From positions 1 through 64,000 of the forward strand of contig NZ_FMZO01000005.1 in NCBI RefSeq assembly GCF_900101395.1: 64,000 nucleotides of DNA, given 5' to 3'. The notes under the pieces are model-generated. The model made no database searches, was not told where the DNA came from, and worked only from the letters and a program-made list of their open reading frames with translations. The DNA comes from Niabella drilacis. Lineage in GTDB: Bacteria; Bacteroidota; Bacteroidia; Chitinophagales; Chitinophagaceae. How positions within the stretch are numbered: the stretch's first letter is position 1; the number at the start of each line of letters is the position of its first letter. A program made the position numbers and the translations under genes. This document shows, one piece after another, positions 9,671 to 19,293 of this stretch.

Positions 9671-10108
9671 TTGAAAAAATCGTCAGTGATCCGTATAAAA
9701 TCATATTTAACATTTAACGGGAATTGCCTTGAGGCAATGCTCTTTTATAAAAACTGCCTGGGGGGAGAACTGCAGTTCCAGACGCTGGGCGAATCCCTGG
9801 GGGCCGGGCGATTGCCAAAGGCGATGGAGCAGTATATCTTACAGGCTTCACTGCGGTCGCCCTATGCAGAGATCATAGCTACGGATATGGTACCCGATGA
9901 GGGATTGTGCCAGGGAAACAATATTTCGCTGATGCTGGAATGTAGGAGTCTGAATGAATTAATGGCGGTATATCAGCGGCTGGGCAAGGGAGGCAACGCC
10001 ACACAACGCGTCATTCCTACGCAGTCAGGAAGTTATTATGCATCGTTGACCGACCGGTTCGGGATCCGGTGGATGCTGAATTTTATGCCGGAGTTTAACG
10101 AACCGTAA
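9671..10108 (+). CDS. VOC superfamily protein (PhnB/glyoxalase-like)
   Basis: The 145-residue product starts at a TTG codon. Its beta-alpha-beta-beta-beta arrangement is typical of the PhnB-like branch of the vicinal-oxygen-chelate superfamily: YLTFNGNCLEAMLFYKNCLGGEL at the start, and RFGIRWMLNF near the end. The usual metal ligands are not well conserved in this branch, so enzymatic activity is uncertain. It is divergent from the GlxA-type regulator, which may control it, and its end overlaps the end of the converging DUF5715 gene by 14 bases. Confidence 0.8.
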   Translation: MKKSSVIRIKSYLTFNGNCLEAMLFYKNCLGGELQFQTLGESLGAGRLPKAMEQYILQASLRSPYAEIIATDMVPDEGLCQGNNISLMLECRSLNELMAVYQRLGKGGNATQRVIPTQSGSYYASLTDRFGIRWMLNFMPEFNEP

Positions 10109-10658
10109 TATGGAAGCAACTGACATAGTATTCTTTGATGAACAGGATCTTGCCACGTGCCTGGTAATTAGCAAGCACCGCATGCAGGGCTCGTTCCAGT
10201 CTTTTATTCGGACCTTTACGCCCGTTAAAACGGATATAGGAAATGTCAAAAGAGCTGCCATAGTTATGGGAGCTGACTCCAGAAGTAGCGTTCCCGTTTA
10301 CCTGGCGTAGCCGGCTTTGTGCATGTAGGGTCCTTGTAAGGGATGTAACGGTAAAGGTGCTTTTTGTTTGCGCATAAAAGGAGCGGGCGATCTGGTTGAG
10401 TACGGCTTTTGCCCTTGGAGTCAGGTAAGGGGCGCTATAGTTGAGCTTTTGTAACCGGTATCCTTTTCCGGAGCTTACCCGCGTTAATTTTTTTTTGCTT
10501 ACATAGTTTTTGACCTGTGCGCTGCTTTTCAGCAATGGCACACCATGCTGACGTGCCACGTTCAGGTGCGCTTTGTAGCGTGCACTCTGGGCAAAAAGCG
10601 GGCCCTGCAGCATCAGCCCCCAACATAATATGATCGTGTAAAATACGCCGGGTTTCAT
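10095..10658 (-). CDS. Secreted DUF5715 protein, VanY/M15-like peptidase fold
   Basis: A signal peptide ends at LFAQS. The 187-residue protein carries SSHNYGSSFDISYI, matching the SxHxxGxAxD metal-binding motif of D,D-carboxypeptidases (M15/VanY), and a late FHITV that supplies the final His ligand. It therefore probably acts on peptidoglycan in the periplasm. It follows the polysaccharide-locus phosphoglycosyl transferase on the same strand by about 35 bases but may be transcribed independently. Convergent overlap with the VOC gene at its end. Confidence 0.8.
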   Translation of the reverse strand: MKPGVFYTIILCWGLMLQGPLFAQSARYKAHLNVARQHGVPLLKSSAQVKNYVSKKKLTRVSSGKGYRLQKLNYSAPYLTPRAKAVLNQIARSFYAQTKSTFTVTSLTRTLHAQSRLRQVNGNATSGVSSHNYGSSFDISYIRFNGRKGPNKRLERALHAVLANYQARGKILFIKEYYVSCFHITVR

Positions 10659-10693
10659 AATCGAGGTATATAAAACCGCGGCAAAGATAGGGC

Positions 10694-11422
10694 TTAAGAG
10701 TGTACGCTCCTTTTTTTAGGATCTGCTGCATTAAGCACGGGCCTTGTTTGTGCAATATCTGCAAAAGTCCGTTGGGGCAAATTTTTGAAAACTTTGTGCG
10801 GGAGTTTTGTGCTCGGATTAATGATCGACCATGCAGTGAGGAAAATGATCCAGAAATCAACCCGCAGGCTCTTATGACGGTTATACCACATCTCCAGTTC
10901 CCCTTTATAGGGGGCGATCACCCGTTCATAATATTCCACACGGTCCATCTTGGTATTGGTGAGCAGCTGTTCTTCATCCCGGAAAATGATCGATCCGATA
11001 CCGGTGATGCCCGGTACAGAATCATATACGCGGCTCCGGACGGCTTCAGGATATGCGTTGAATGTTTTATCAACCAGCGGGCGGGGACCAACGAGGCTCA
11101 TATCACCTTTGATCACATTAATGATCTGGGGCAGCTCATTGATTTTTGTCATTCGTAAAAAGCCTCCGATGGGGAGCAGGCGGGGATCGTTCCTGACGGT
11201 GATCAGTCCCGTACCCATATTGGGGCTATTCTTCAGCATTGTAGCGAACTTAAGAATATAAAAATACCTGTTCTTAAAACCGATCCTTTTTTGCCGGTAA
11301 AAAACATAGTGCTCTCCTGTTAAGAGAAGAATGAGCACGATCGGGATCATAAAAGGAAGAATAACCAGGAATAGGGTCAGCGAGACAATTAGGTCAAAAA
11401 AACGTTTAAAAAAGGAATACAT
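10694..11422 (-). CDS. Initiating phosphoglycosyl transferase (PglC/WcaJ-like sugar transferase)
   Basis: The start MYSFFKRFFDLI fits the membrane re-entrant helix of monotopic phosphoglycosyl transferases. The protein has the basic RQKRIGFKNR loop, the DPRLLPIGGFLR segment, then ELPQ and SLVGPRPLV, all hallmarks of the family that transfers a sugar 1-phosphate to undecaprenyl phosphate at the inner membrane. At about 242 residues it is the short PglC-like form without the long WcaJ N-terminal domain. It ends the polysaccharide operon and should begin repeat-unit assembly. The donor could be a 4,6-dideoxy or QuiNAc-type sugar made by the two SDR enzymes upstream, but that is inference. Confidence 0.9.
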   Translation of the reverse strand: MYSFFKRFFDLIVSLTLFLVILPFMIPIVLILLLTGEHYVFYRQKRIGFKNRYFYILKFATMLKNSPNMGTGLITVRNDPRLLPIGGFLRMTKINELPQIINVIKGDMSLVGPRPLVDKTFNAYPEAVRSRVYDSVPGITGIGSIIFRDEEQLLTNTKMDRVEYYERVIAPYKGELEMWYNRHKSLRVDFWIIFLTAWSIINPSTKLPHKVFKNLPQRTFADIAQTRPVLNAADPKKRSVHS

Positions 11423-11492
11423 TGTTCGGTGATTAAGTAGGGACAAAGGATTGAGACCGGTGATGTCCGTAATAAAGGACGGGCATCACCGG

Positions 11493-12704
11493 CTACATTT
11501 TCTGATCGAGGTTGATGCCTGTTTCGATATGCTCAAAGCCAGGGATCATCGAGTTCAATGCAGAAACAATATCTTTTTTTTCTGCCTTTGTATCTTCAAA
11601 AACCTGCTTTAAGGTCTCGATGATCTTATCGAGATCGGCAATTCTTCTTCTTTTGGCATTTTTTACAATACCAAGCGATTGAAAAGTGGCAGTGTCCAGC
11701 TCCTCTTCATCGGTATAGAATTCTTCATATAGCTTTTCCCCGCTTGTGCTGCTTGGGAAAAAATAAACCGGGTAGTAGCCGTCCCTGATCATGTCGATTG
11801 CATTTTTTGCGGCTTCTTCAGATGTACAGCGCTTTATTTTAAAGCCCATTTCAGCCAGGAAGGAAGGCACCACGTCGGCAAAGTTGACCATACTGGAGGT
11901 GTCCAGTTTAGGAAAGAAGATCTCACCCGACTGCCCCAGGATGCAGGCGCACAGGCAGATCTGCCCCGACTCATCCGGAGAAACAAAGAAACGTTTTACA
12001 TCTGAGGGACAGGATAGCGGCTGTTGTTTGAGAATTCTTTCGATAAATCCTGCCAGCAGGCTCCCATTTGAAAAGGCCACATTGGCAAACCGTGCGGTAG
12101 TGATCTTCATTTTCCCGGAGTAAGCCAGGATCACTTCTTCCATCAGCTTTTTGCTGGCACCCATTACGTTTACGGGGTTGGCAGCTTTATCGGTCGATAC
12201 GCAAAAGAAATGTTTGGGAGGATATTGAGTCAGCAGATCCAGGAGGTCCTTTGCCCGTGTTACATTGTTTTCAACCATTGCTTCTATAGAGAAGATGTCT
12301 TTTTCGGAGCGGACATGCTTGTGCGCTGCAAAATTGGCAACGATATCAAAAGGTCCTTCATGTTCAAAAATTTTCCTGAATGCCTTGTCGCTAAAGTTTA
12401 CCGGGTAGGTTTTGAAATCGTCCGGCAGTTGGAGCTCGGGCCGGCTCCGGCAGTCCCGGACGAGCTCGGTAAGTCCGTTTTCATTGATGTCGACCACTAT
12501 TAATTTGCCGGGCAGGTACTGCACCAGGGCCCGGATGAATGAAGAACCGATCGTGCCGGCGCCGCCGATGACCAGGACGTTTTTGTCCTTTATTTCCGTA
12601 TGCAATTTTGCGGCATGGTCTTCCATGTCGGGGAGAAACAGGCTTTGAGGGCGGCGGGTGATGTGTTCTCTGATAAATTGCTCAATATTGAAGTGTAGGG
12701 GCAT
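11493..12704 (-). CDS. CapD/FlaA1-like SDR, UDP-N-acetylhexosamine 4,6-dehydratase-type
   Basis: An extended SDR Rossmann fold starts with VIGGAGTIGSSFI (about residues 43-55), has NFAAHKHVRSEKD, the catalytic CVSTDKAANPVNVMGASKK stretch where a Met replaces the Tyr of classical Y-x3-K, and a C-terminal domain. The Met substitution is typical of the FlaA1/PseB/CapD branch, which removes water from UDP-GlcNAc to give a 4-keto-6-deoxy intermediate. It lacks the membrane helices of full-length CapD. The following SDR gene starts two bases downstream and may reduce the keto product. Confidence 0.82.
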   Translation of the reverse strand: MPLHFNIEQFIREHITRRPQSLFLPDMEDHAAKLHTEIKDKNVLVIGGAGTIGSSFIRALVQYLPGKLIVVDINENGLTELVRDCRSRPELQLPDDFKTYPVNFSDKAFRKIFEHEGPFDIVANFAAHKHVRSEKDIFSIEAMVENNVTRAKDLLDLLTQYPPKHFFCVSTDKAANPVNVMGASKKLMEEVILAYSGKMKITTARFANVAFSNGSLLAGFIERILKQQPLSCPSDVKRFFVSPDESGQICLCACILGQSGEIFFPKLDTSSMVNFADVVPSFLAEMGFKIKRCTSEEAAKNAIDMIRDGYYPVYFFPSSTSGEKLYEEFYTDEEELDTATFQSLGIVKNAKRRRIADLDKIIETLKQVFEDTKAEKKDIVSALNSMIPGFEHIETGINLDQKM

Positions 12705-12706
12705 AT

Positions 12707-13612
12707 TTACTTTTTTTGAAAGCTCTTAATTGTGTTTACTAATCCTTCTCTGGCAGTTATGGGTAGTTTCTCAATTTTTAATACGCTTTTGATTTTTTTA
12801 TTTGATACAAGAAGAGTGCCAGTCAATTTTTTTAGCCGATTGGTATTTAGTGGCAGGGGAATGAGGTCGCCTGTCTTTGCAACCAGTTTTACAAAAGCTT
12901 TTGGAAGTGAAAGCGTGATCCCTTTTTTGCCGGTTTGAGCGCGAATTATTTCAATCAGGTCATTTGTTGAAACAGCTTCATCGTCTGTTATGTGATAGAT
13001 TCCAGTGGGGACGATTTCCTGATGACTGATGATCTGTTTAATAAGAAAGCCGAAATTATCAATTGAAATAAATGAGCGAAGGTTATTAAATGCGGCAAGA
13101 GGGTAGGGAATTCCTTTTGAAATCAGGTTGTATAAAAGTCCAAGGTTCCCTTTATCACCAGGCCCATGAACCATTGGTGGCCGTAAAATGATCAGCTTCT
13201 TGTTCTCTGGAAGGGGCTGGTCCAGCAGCCATATTTCAGCGGCTCTTTTTGATTTTCCATACCAGGAGTCGGGAGCACAGCTGTTTTCTTCAGTCAAAGG
13301 TATCGTTGATTCGAATTCTTCCAATGCAGCAAGAGAACTGACGTGGATCATAAGAGTAGCAGATGAAGTTATAAAGCATTGAAAAATTTGTTTTGTAAGC
13401 TCGAGATTTGCGTAAAAGTAATCATTTTTAGTAGCTACTCCTTTATGATTATGCGCTTTCCCTACTAGGTTAATAACCGTAAATGCCCCCTGGAAGGAAT
13501 GCTGCCAGTCGCTTTTTCTTAAAGAAACACTTTCTATCTGGAAGCTTCCAGCCAGATGCTCCATGATGTTCTGACCAATGAATCCTGATGCTCCTGTAAC
13601 GATTATTTTCAT
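12707..13612 (-). CDS. NAD-dependent epimerase/dehydratase, probable 4-keto-sugar reductase
   Basis: The 301-residue extended SDR has the GASGFIGQNI dinucleotide-binding loop, VSSLAALEE as the Ser position and SWYGKSKRAAE as the Y-x3-K catalytic pair. It resembles WbpV/WreQ-type reductases acting on UDP-4-keto-6-deoxy-GlcNAc to give UDP-QuiNAc or UDP-FucNAc-type sugars. It overlaps the upstream glycosyltransferase by 4 bases and abuts the 4,6-dehydratase-like gene, so the two probably work in sequence. Exact stereochemistry is unresolved. Confidence 0.75.
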   Translation of the reverse strand: MKIIVTGASGFIGQNIMEHLAGSFQIESVSLRKSDWQHSFQGAFTVINLVGKAHNHKGVATKNDYFYANLELTKQIFQCFITSSATLMIHVSSLAALEEFESTIPLTEENSCAPDSWYGKSKRAAEIWLLDQPLPENKKLIILRPPMVHGPGDKGNLGLLYNLISKGIPYPLAAFNNLRSFISIDNFGFLIKQIISHQEIVPTGIYHITDDEAVSTNDLIEIIRAQTGKKGITLSLPKAFVKLVAKTGDLIPLPLNTNRLKKLTGTLLVSNKKIKSVLKIEKLPITAREGLVNTIKSFQKK

Positions 13613-14706
13613 TTAAGTATTTTCGTTTCGATCTCTTTATATATTATTTCTTCGGAGAAATTCTCTGTAACAAATTCCCGTCCATTTTTTCCATGTATTC
13701 TTCGAAGGGGCTCATTTGTTAAGTAGCGCTTTATATTCTCCGCAATATCCTGGGGCGTTAAATCTGTAAATAACCCCGTGCTGTTTTCTATAATGGAATC
13801 TATGCAACCTGTATTGCGGGTTGTAATAACAGGGAGCTCCATGGATGAGGCCTCCAGCACAACTGTAGGAAATCCTTCCCGATAGGATGGAAGTACAAAA
13901 ATATCCATTTGATCATAGAAGCTAATGGTCTGTGCTACCTCGCCAACCTGAGTTATTGAGGAGCATGATTGAATGAATTGGACTGTTTCTTCAGGAAGTG
14001 TGTCACGCTCATCATAAGGGCCCACAAGGAGCAATTCGATATTTTGAAATTCAGGGAGCAGTAGTTTCCATGCTTCAACCAGTTCCACAATACCTTTGTC
14101 TCTGCACAGACGTCCGATAAAGCCAATAATCGCCCTGGAGGACCTTGGCAGGGCCGGATTCCTTTTGTATTTAGAAACGTTGACCCCGTTGCAGGTTCCC
14201 CTGGCGAGCAGCAGGTTTTTTGACGGGCTGTTCAGTTTTAATCGAACTGACTTTTCTGCAATTGACGGGCTAACATTTACGACATTGTTGGCGCAAGCTC
14301 CGGTTATTTTTTCGATAAAGATCAACAGCTTTCGTTTGAACCCGGATGTTGTTTCAAAAACCAGCCCATGGCGAAAGAAAATCCTTTTCGGAGTCCGAGC
14401 CATTAAGGCCGCCATCATTCCGATTAAGCCCCCTTTTGGGGAATGTGCAATTACGACATCGAACTGCTCTCTTTTGATTAGTGAGTATAATTTGAATATC
14501 GAAGCAACATCCTGTAACGGAGATATCGAACGGTTGATGTTTATTGGAACCGCCTTGAATTTCATTTCTTCTGCATATTGTGAAAGTTGTTCTGAAGGCG
14601 AGCAGGCAACGGAATACGAAACGCCCCTTTGGGCGAAGTATTCAAACTGATCGCCGATAAAATATCTGAGCGAAAAAGCAACAGAAACAACCTGTAGTAC
14701 CTTCAT
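13609..14706 (-). CDS. Glycosyltransferase family 4
   Basis: The GT-B protein of 365 residues has an N-terminal acceptor domain (HSPKGGLIG loop) and a C-terminal donor domain with IGFIGRLCRDKGIVELVEA and REGFPTVVLEASSMELPVI, the E-x7-E nucleotide-sugar motif. It is cytoplasmic or membrane-peripheral and adds a sugar to the lipid-linked repeat unit. It is adjacent to the two SDR genes and overlaps the next gene by 4 bases; this placement suggests it acts early, on the sugar loaded by the initiating transferase. Confidence 0.88.
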   Translation of the reverse strand: MKVLQVVSVAFSLRYFIGDQFEYFAQRGVSYSVACSPSEQLSQYAEEMKFKAVPININRSISPLQDVASIFKLYSLIKREQFDVVIAHSPKGGLIGMMAALMARTPKRIFFRHGLVFETTSGFKRKLLIFIEKITGACANNVVNVSPSIAEKSVRLKLNSPSKNLLLARGTCNGVNVSKYKRNPALPRSSRAIIGFIGRLCRDKGIVELVEAWKLLLPEFQNIELLLVGPYDERDTLPEETVQFIQSCSSITQVGEVAQTISFYDQMDIFVLPSYREGFPTVVLEASSMELPVITTRNTGCIDSIIENSTGLFTDLTPQDIAENIKRYLTNEPLRRIHGKNGREFVTENFSEEIIYKEIETKILK

Positions 14707-16034
14707 TAGCTATTTAATTTTTTCTTAATCAAATTAATGGTGGCATTTCTTTTCGTCTCCAGCTGTTGGGTCTTTTCTTCAAGAATCTGCCTTACTTTTT
14801 CTTCATGAAGCTCCAGGTCTTTAAATTTTGACGTTAAGATCTCGGGAGTGACGTCGTTGATATGAACAACGTAGTCAGACAGGTTGAAATCCTGCATGAT
14901 TCCCTGGCCCTTATTGCCGCCATATGCAATTGCAAGGGACGGTACTCCGGCTGTCATGGAAAAGATGACCGAATGGAACCTTGTTCCGATAAAGAAGTCC
15001 AGATTGGAATAGATTGATTTCAATTCCTCGCAGGTGAAATTTTCATCTATCCATAAAAAGTTTTCGTGTTCCAGTTTGGTTATCAGGTATCGGATTGCAT
15101 TCCTGTCATCTTCATGCATATTAGGTCCCATAGATTGATTAAAGAATAATACCTGGTATCCCGCTCCGTTTAAATAAACGATTAATGCATGCACGGAATT
15201 GATGTATTTTTCGTACAGGGCGTCTACATTCGTAAGGCCGGGGAACCGCCAGGGCCGTATGGTGATTCCCACTTTTTTTTGAGAAGCATCTGTTTTATAG
15301 TTCTGTAATAAGGAAGCGCCAAAAGATTTGTCTTTTGCCTTTAAGTAAAATCCCAGATCCGGCAATACTTGTATCTCTTCCTTAAGAAGATTGCCCAGGG
15401 CTGCAGCAGAAATATGCTCTCTTGCTAATTTTAGTTCCATTTTTTTGAAGGCGTTGGTGACCTGCTTTTTTACGGTTACACCTTCAAAGGGGCCATAGGA
15501 ATTAGGCAGGAAAACTACCTTTTTCTTAAGGCGCTTGGCAAGATTTACATAGAATAACAGATACCATATAACATACGGAGCTGTCTTTTCTCCGTGTGCG
15601 TGAATAAACCCTCCGCCTTTTACAAATATGGTGTCTGCATCGTTAAAGACTTTCAGCGTTTCAATAACCTTTTGCCCAAAGAAGCGTTTCAGGAGGGCTT
15701 TTTGAGGCGCGAACTTTAAAATAACGCTTCTCGTAAAGTAGTCCCACATAGCAGTGGCCACTTGTTTTACAAGATCCAGCCTGCCTTCATTAATGACTTT
15801 GTCCTGCAGATGTTTGCCGCGGCGCGGATGGGGAATGATATTAGGAATAAGTTCGAACCCCTTTTCGACAGTTTGGGCGCACAATTGTTGCTCTTCAAAA
15901 GGGGTGTCGCCATTAGAAAGGATATATATTTTGTCAAAGAGATGGGTATCGCTAACGATCCTGTAGCTCTCCCAGACGAGGGCCTGATCTCCTTTGTTCA
16001 GATCCGTTACTCCCGGGACAATAATTGCTTTCAT
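14706..16034 (-). CDS. Polysaccharide pyruvyl transferase family protein
   Basis: The 442-residue product shows the family pattern: an N-terminal NKGDQALVWESY loop, FVKGGGFIHAHG, and near the C-terminus IGTRFHSVIFSMTAGVPSLA with the conserved R-F-H. Members add ketal-linked pyruvate from phosphoenolpyruvate to sugars of exopolysaccharides, giving a negatively charged polymer. The protein is longer than many relatives and ends in a helical lysine-rich tail. It shares single-base or 4-base junctions with both neighbours in the operon. Confidence 0.85.
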   Translation of the reverse strand: MKAIIVPGVTDLNKGDQALVWESYRIVSDTHLFDKIYILSNGDTPFEEQQLCAQTVEKGFELIPNIIPHPRRGKHLQDKVINEGRLDLVKQVATAMWDYFTRSVILKFAPQKALLKRFFGQKVIETLKVFNDADTIFVKGGGFIHAHGEKTAPYVIWYLLFYVNLAKRLKKKVVFLPNSYGPFEGVTVKKQVTNAFKKMELKLAREHISAAALGNLLKEEIQVLPDLGFYLKAKDKSFGASLLQNYKTDASQKKVGITIRPWRFPGLTNVDALYEKYINSVHALIVYLNGAGYQVLFFNQSMGPNMHEDDRNAIRYLITKLEHENFLWIDENFTCEELKSIYSNLDFFIGTRFHSVIFSMTAGVPSLAIAYGGNKGQGIMQDFNLSDYVVHINDVTPEILTSKFKDLELHEEKVRQILEEKTQQLETKRNATINLIKKKLNS

Positions 16035-16945
16035 TATTTTAATTTTCCGTTTTTTATTCTTGTTTTCTGGTTCCTTGTTTTTCGATTGATGTACAGGTAC
16101 AATAAAATCCCAAATGGAGTTGCCAATATGGTTGTTATCTTTTTCGGCGATTCTGAGAGGTAATTTTTGTTTCTCGCAAAGATTGAGGATGACACATAGT
16201 GGATTGCATTCTTGAATTTCGATTTATAATTAACCGCATATTTCATTTTTAAGCTTCTGTAGCTGGAAAATGACTTTGGGCTGTTTTTGTAGCGATGAAA
16301 TATACCATTTGTAAGGCCTCCATCCAGATATTCAATGATGCAATACACCTCGTTCGATAGTAAGAACTTATGTTTTTGATCTATTAAAAAGAAGATGGCG
16401 CTGATTTCATGAAACTTCTCGTCCGGGAAATAGGGATACGGCAGGTATGATTTAAAGACCCGTGTATTGAAAATGTATTTTTTATCACCTCTGACTTTAT
16501 ATTTGTCGATTAATTCAGAATAAGTACATTCTTTGATTTCAGGTAGCATGGTGCCGGAAACTTGCCCATCTGTATATGCGTCCAGTCCGATAATCCCGGA
16601 GGCGTTGGGATCCCCGTTTTTGGCCCAGAAATTTTTGATTTTTGAGATCGCGTCATCAGGTATAAAATCGTCAGAATCTATGCATAGAAACAATTCGGTA
16701 TTTATAAAATCACATGCCAGTATTTGCGCCGCTAACTTCCCTTTATTCTCCTGGTAATGATATTCGATACTGATTTTTCCCTCAGTTATCCATGTGTTTA
16801 CAATCTCATCAGTGTTGTCAGAGGATCCGTCGTCGACAATCAGCCAATGAAAATCGTTACAACTTTGCTGGCACAGGCTATTATATAACTTATGCAGGCA
16901 ATTTGCCCGGTTATAAGTTGGTGTAAAGATTGTTATAGATTTCAT
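16034..16945 (-). CDS. Glycosyltransferase family 2
   Basis: The GT-A fold starts TIFTPTYNRANCLHKLY, with VDDGSSDNT binding the uridine diphosphate and CIDSDDFIPDDA carrying the metal-binding DxD. The 303-residue protein ends in a basic tail rather than multiple membrane helices. It would add a hexose or derivative to the repeat unit at the cytoplasmic face. It overlaps the next gene by 4 bases. Confidence 0.88.
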   Translation of the reverse strand: MKSITIFTPTYNRANCLHKLYNSLCQQSCNDFHWLIVDDGSSDNTDEIVNTWITEGKISIEYHYQENKGKLAAQILACDFINTELFLCIDSDDFIPDDAISKIKNFWAKNGDPNASGIIGLDAYTDGQVSGTMLPEIKECTYSELIDKYKVRGDKKYIFNTRVFKSYLPYPYFPDEKFHEISAIFFLIDQKHKFLLSNEVYCIIEYLDGGLTNGIFHRYKNSPKSFSSYRSLKMKYAVNYKSKFKNAIHYVSSSIFARNKNYLSESPKKITTILATPFGILLYLYINRKTRNQKTRIKNGKLK

Positions 16946-18108
16946 GACCTGCTATGATATAATTTGGTAAAGACTGCTTCAAATTGTGATACCTGCTGTT
17001 CTTCTGTAAAAGAGGATGTTATCAGCGAATAGGAGTTTTGAGAAATTCTTTCATATTCACTTTTGTCGGTGACTTGTACAATGTATTTGACATAGTCATC
17101 CGAATCGTTAAAGTTTGTTATAAAACCTGTGAAATTGTGTAATAAATAATCCGTTACTCCTCCTACAGCATTTGCAATGACCACTTTTCTCAACGCCATG
17201 GCCTCCATTACCACACGTGGTAGCCCTTCGGTAGCTGAGGGATGGATCAATACATCGATTGACTTAATCAATGGAATGATATTGTGGTTGTTTATGATAA
17301 GCTGGACGTGATCCTGAAGATCTGATTTTTGTATTTTTAACTTCAGGGTATTAAGAAATTCTGATGAGATTTTTTCTTTATAAACAAGACCTGCTAAAAT
17401 CAGTTTGAATTTTAGACCCAGGGTTTTTAATTTTGATGCAATTTCCAACGAGATGAGCTGCCCCTTACTCTCCAGGAAACCTCCCGAATGCATTATAATG
17501 ATTTCGTCGCTCTCTTTTTTTATCGGAAGGGGATCAATATTACTAAACTTGTTTACATTGATAGCATTGTGAACAACAAAAAGGTCCTTCAGGCTGGCCA
17601 TTCCACCGGCGTATAATGCATGTCTGGTGGCTTCAGAAACACAGATGTACTGATCTACCGTTTTTTGAGTAATGTATTTATTAAATCTGGGAATAAATCG
17701 TGGGATGAACCATCCTCTAGCAAAATAGATCACTTTTGCACGTTTTTTTAGCCCGAATAAAACGGAGAGCGTTTTGGCATTGTTTAGTACAATTATATCC
17801 GGATCATATTGAACTAGCAGGGCCTTTAATGCATTTCGTAAGCGTTTCCAGTAGAAAAGGTAGCCTGCAAAATTAAACAGGTTTTTTACCCTGGATTTAT
17901 GCGCACGGATCAGAAAAGGCTTTTCTCTTTTTGATAGTATGGATATTTTGAGTTGTTTCTGGTTTACAGCATCCAGAAAGGGGGCGCAACTCCCATCAAA
18001 GTCCACCATTCGTACTTCATGCTGGTGATGTAACCGTTCGGCTAATTCAACAGTGCTTATCCTTGCTCCACCATAATCTTGAACAGTTTCAAGAAAGAAA
18101 ATCTTCAT
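16942..18108 (-). CDS. Glycosyltransferase family 4
   Basis: This 388-residue GT-B enzyme has an N-terminal ETVQDYGGARISTVELA loop and a C-terminal donor site ATEGLPRVVMEAMALRKVVIANAVGG, with the E-x7-E pair. It is one of two GT4 enzymes and one GT2 in the locus, implying at least three transferase steps after initiation. It overlaps both neighbours by 4 bases, which argues for translational coupling. Confidence 0.88.
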   Translation of the reverse strand: MKIFFLETVQDYGGARISTVELAERLHHQHEVRMVDFDGSCAPFLDAVNQKQLKISILSKREKPFLIRAHKSRVKNLFNFAGYLFYWKRLRNALKALLVQYDPDIIVLNNAKTLSVLFGLKKRAKVIYFARGWFIPRFIPRFNKYITQKTVDQYICVSEATRHALYAGGMASLKDLFVVHNAINVNKFSNIDPLPIKKESDEIIIMHSGGFLESKGQLISLEIASKLKTLGLKFKLILAGLVYKEKISSEFLNTLKLKIQKSDLQDHVQLIINNHNIIPLIKSIDVLIHPSATEGLPRVVMEAMALRKVVIANAVGGVTDYLLHNFTGFITNFNDSDDYVKYIVQVTDKSEYERISQNSYSLITSSFTEEQQVSQFEAVFTKLYHSRS

Positions 18109-19256
18109 TGTATATTAATTAACGGATTAATAGAGGCCTCTTTAAGCATTTTATTGACCCCCAGATTGTTTTTAAAGAGACTTCCGTTTCCTTCAGTCCT
18201 GATAGCCGGGTTCTTTATATTTATTTTAATGTTGTTTTTTGTTGCTACATAATTTTTGAAGGCAGCGGCCCTGCTGTAAATCCATTTTGGATTGATGATA
18301 TCGATATTCCCGTTTATAGGACCCCCGAGATTCTTTTCCTTTGCTAATAGCAGGCTTAGGCCTACTCTGGAGAATTTGTCGACATGATTTTGAATCGTAA
18401 TGCTGAGTGTTTTGCCGTTTGTATTATCTTTTGAGCGTAGATTGTCCGGAGAGATAATTATTCCATCCTGGGCGTTATTAAATGTTGTGACGTTTGATAT
18501 ATTGATATTCTTTAAATCATCGTTTGAATTATCCGGCTCCAGATCTATGCCCGCCATCGGGAAGGTGCCGTTCGAATTTGCAAATATGGAATTCTGCACT
18601 GAGACTGCGTCGCCGGATCCGATCGTTAATGCGTTTCTCCGGTTGTTGTCAATCAGGCAATTCTTTATGGTGATATTCCTGCTGAGCGCCGCGGTTGACC
18701 GGCCTATACAAATTCCATCGCCCCAGCAGTTTTTGATTATTCCGCCCTGGATCAGGACGTTGCTCGAGCTTTTGATCTCAATACCATACCCCCATTCGCC
18801 CTCAGTTCCTAAATGCTTTAATCGATCGCCTTCAATGTTGGCCCCTAGTATCTTTACATTATTTACCCCATTTGCCTTTAATATGCTATAACGGGTCTTG
18901 CTGGTGGGGGCCAGAATTAGTTTTGAATTTTTTTGAAAGATTATCGTGGAATTGGTGTTCAAATTGATCCCGATGTCATTGATGAGAATAGGGAAGTCGG
19001 GCAGCAGTACCACTGAGTTATTGTCGACCGCTTTTTGTAGGTAGGTTGTATAATCAACGTTCCCGTTTTGGGAATAGTTTTTGGGAAGGATATTAATGAC
19101 CGGGTAGGCCTGCGTTTTGTACGAAGCCCCCCAATCATTGAAAATTCCATTCGTTTGTATTGTTGCATCCTCAACCAGCTTGTATTTGTAAGATTGACTA
19201 TGCAGAATATTTGTGCAGATCAATATCATTAAAACTACAATAAAACGCTTTTTCAT
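18105..19256 (-). CDS. Secreted right-handed parallel beta-helix protein
   Basis: The start at MKKRFIVVLM is chosen because it yields a signal peptide ending LHSQS; the longer frame adds 28 residues that overlap the ATP-grasp gene. Residues about 120-320 form a right-handed beta-helix: NVKILGANIEG, NVLIQGGIIKNC, NITIKNCLIDNN, VSVQNSIFANS and NINISNVTTFNN are successive coils. Such proteins in export loci are usually polysaccharide lyases, epimerases or hydrolases that trim or modify the polymer in the periplasm. No catalytic residues can be assigned. Confidence 0.8.
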   Translation of the reverse strand: MKKRFIVVLMILICTNILHSQSYKYKLVEDATIQTNGIFNDWGASYKTQAYPVINILPKNYSQNGNVDYTTYLQKAVDNNSVVLLPDFPILINDIGINLNTNSTIIFQKNSKLILAPTSKTRYSILKANGVNNVKILGANIEGDRLKHLGTEGEWGYGIEIKSSSNVLIQGGIIKNCWGDGICIGRSTAALSRNITIKNCLIDNNRRNALTIGSGDAVSVQNSIFANSNGTFPMAGIDLEPDNSNDDLKNINISNVTTFNNAQDGIIISPDNLRSKDNTNGKTLSITIQNHVDKFSRVGLSLLLAKEKNLGGPINGNIDIINPKWIYSRAAAFKNYVATKNNIKINIKNPAIRTEGNGSLFKNNLGVNKMLKEASINPLINIQ

Positions 19257-19293
19257 ATTGTTGATTTTTTGATTAGAGTATACCGAAATTATA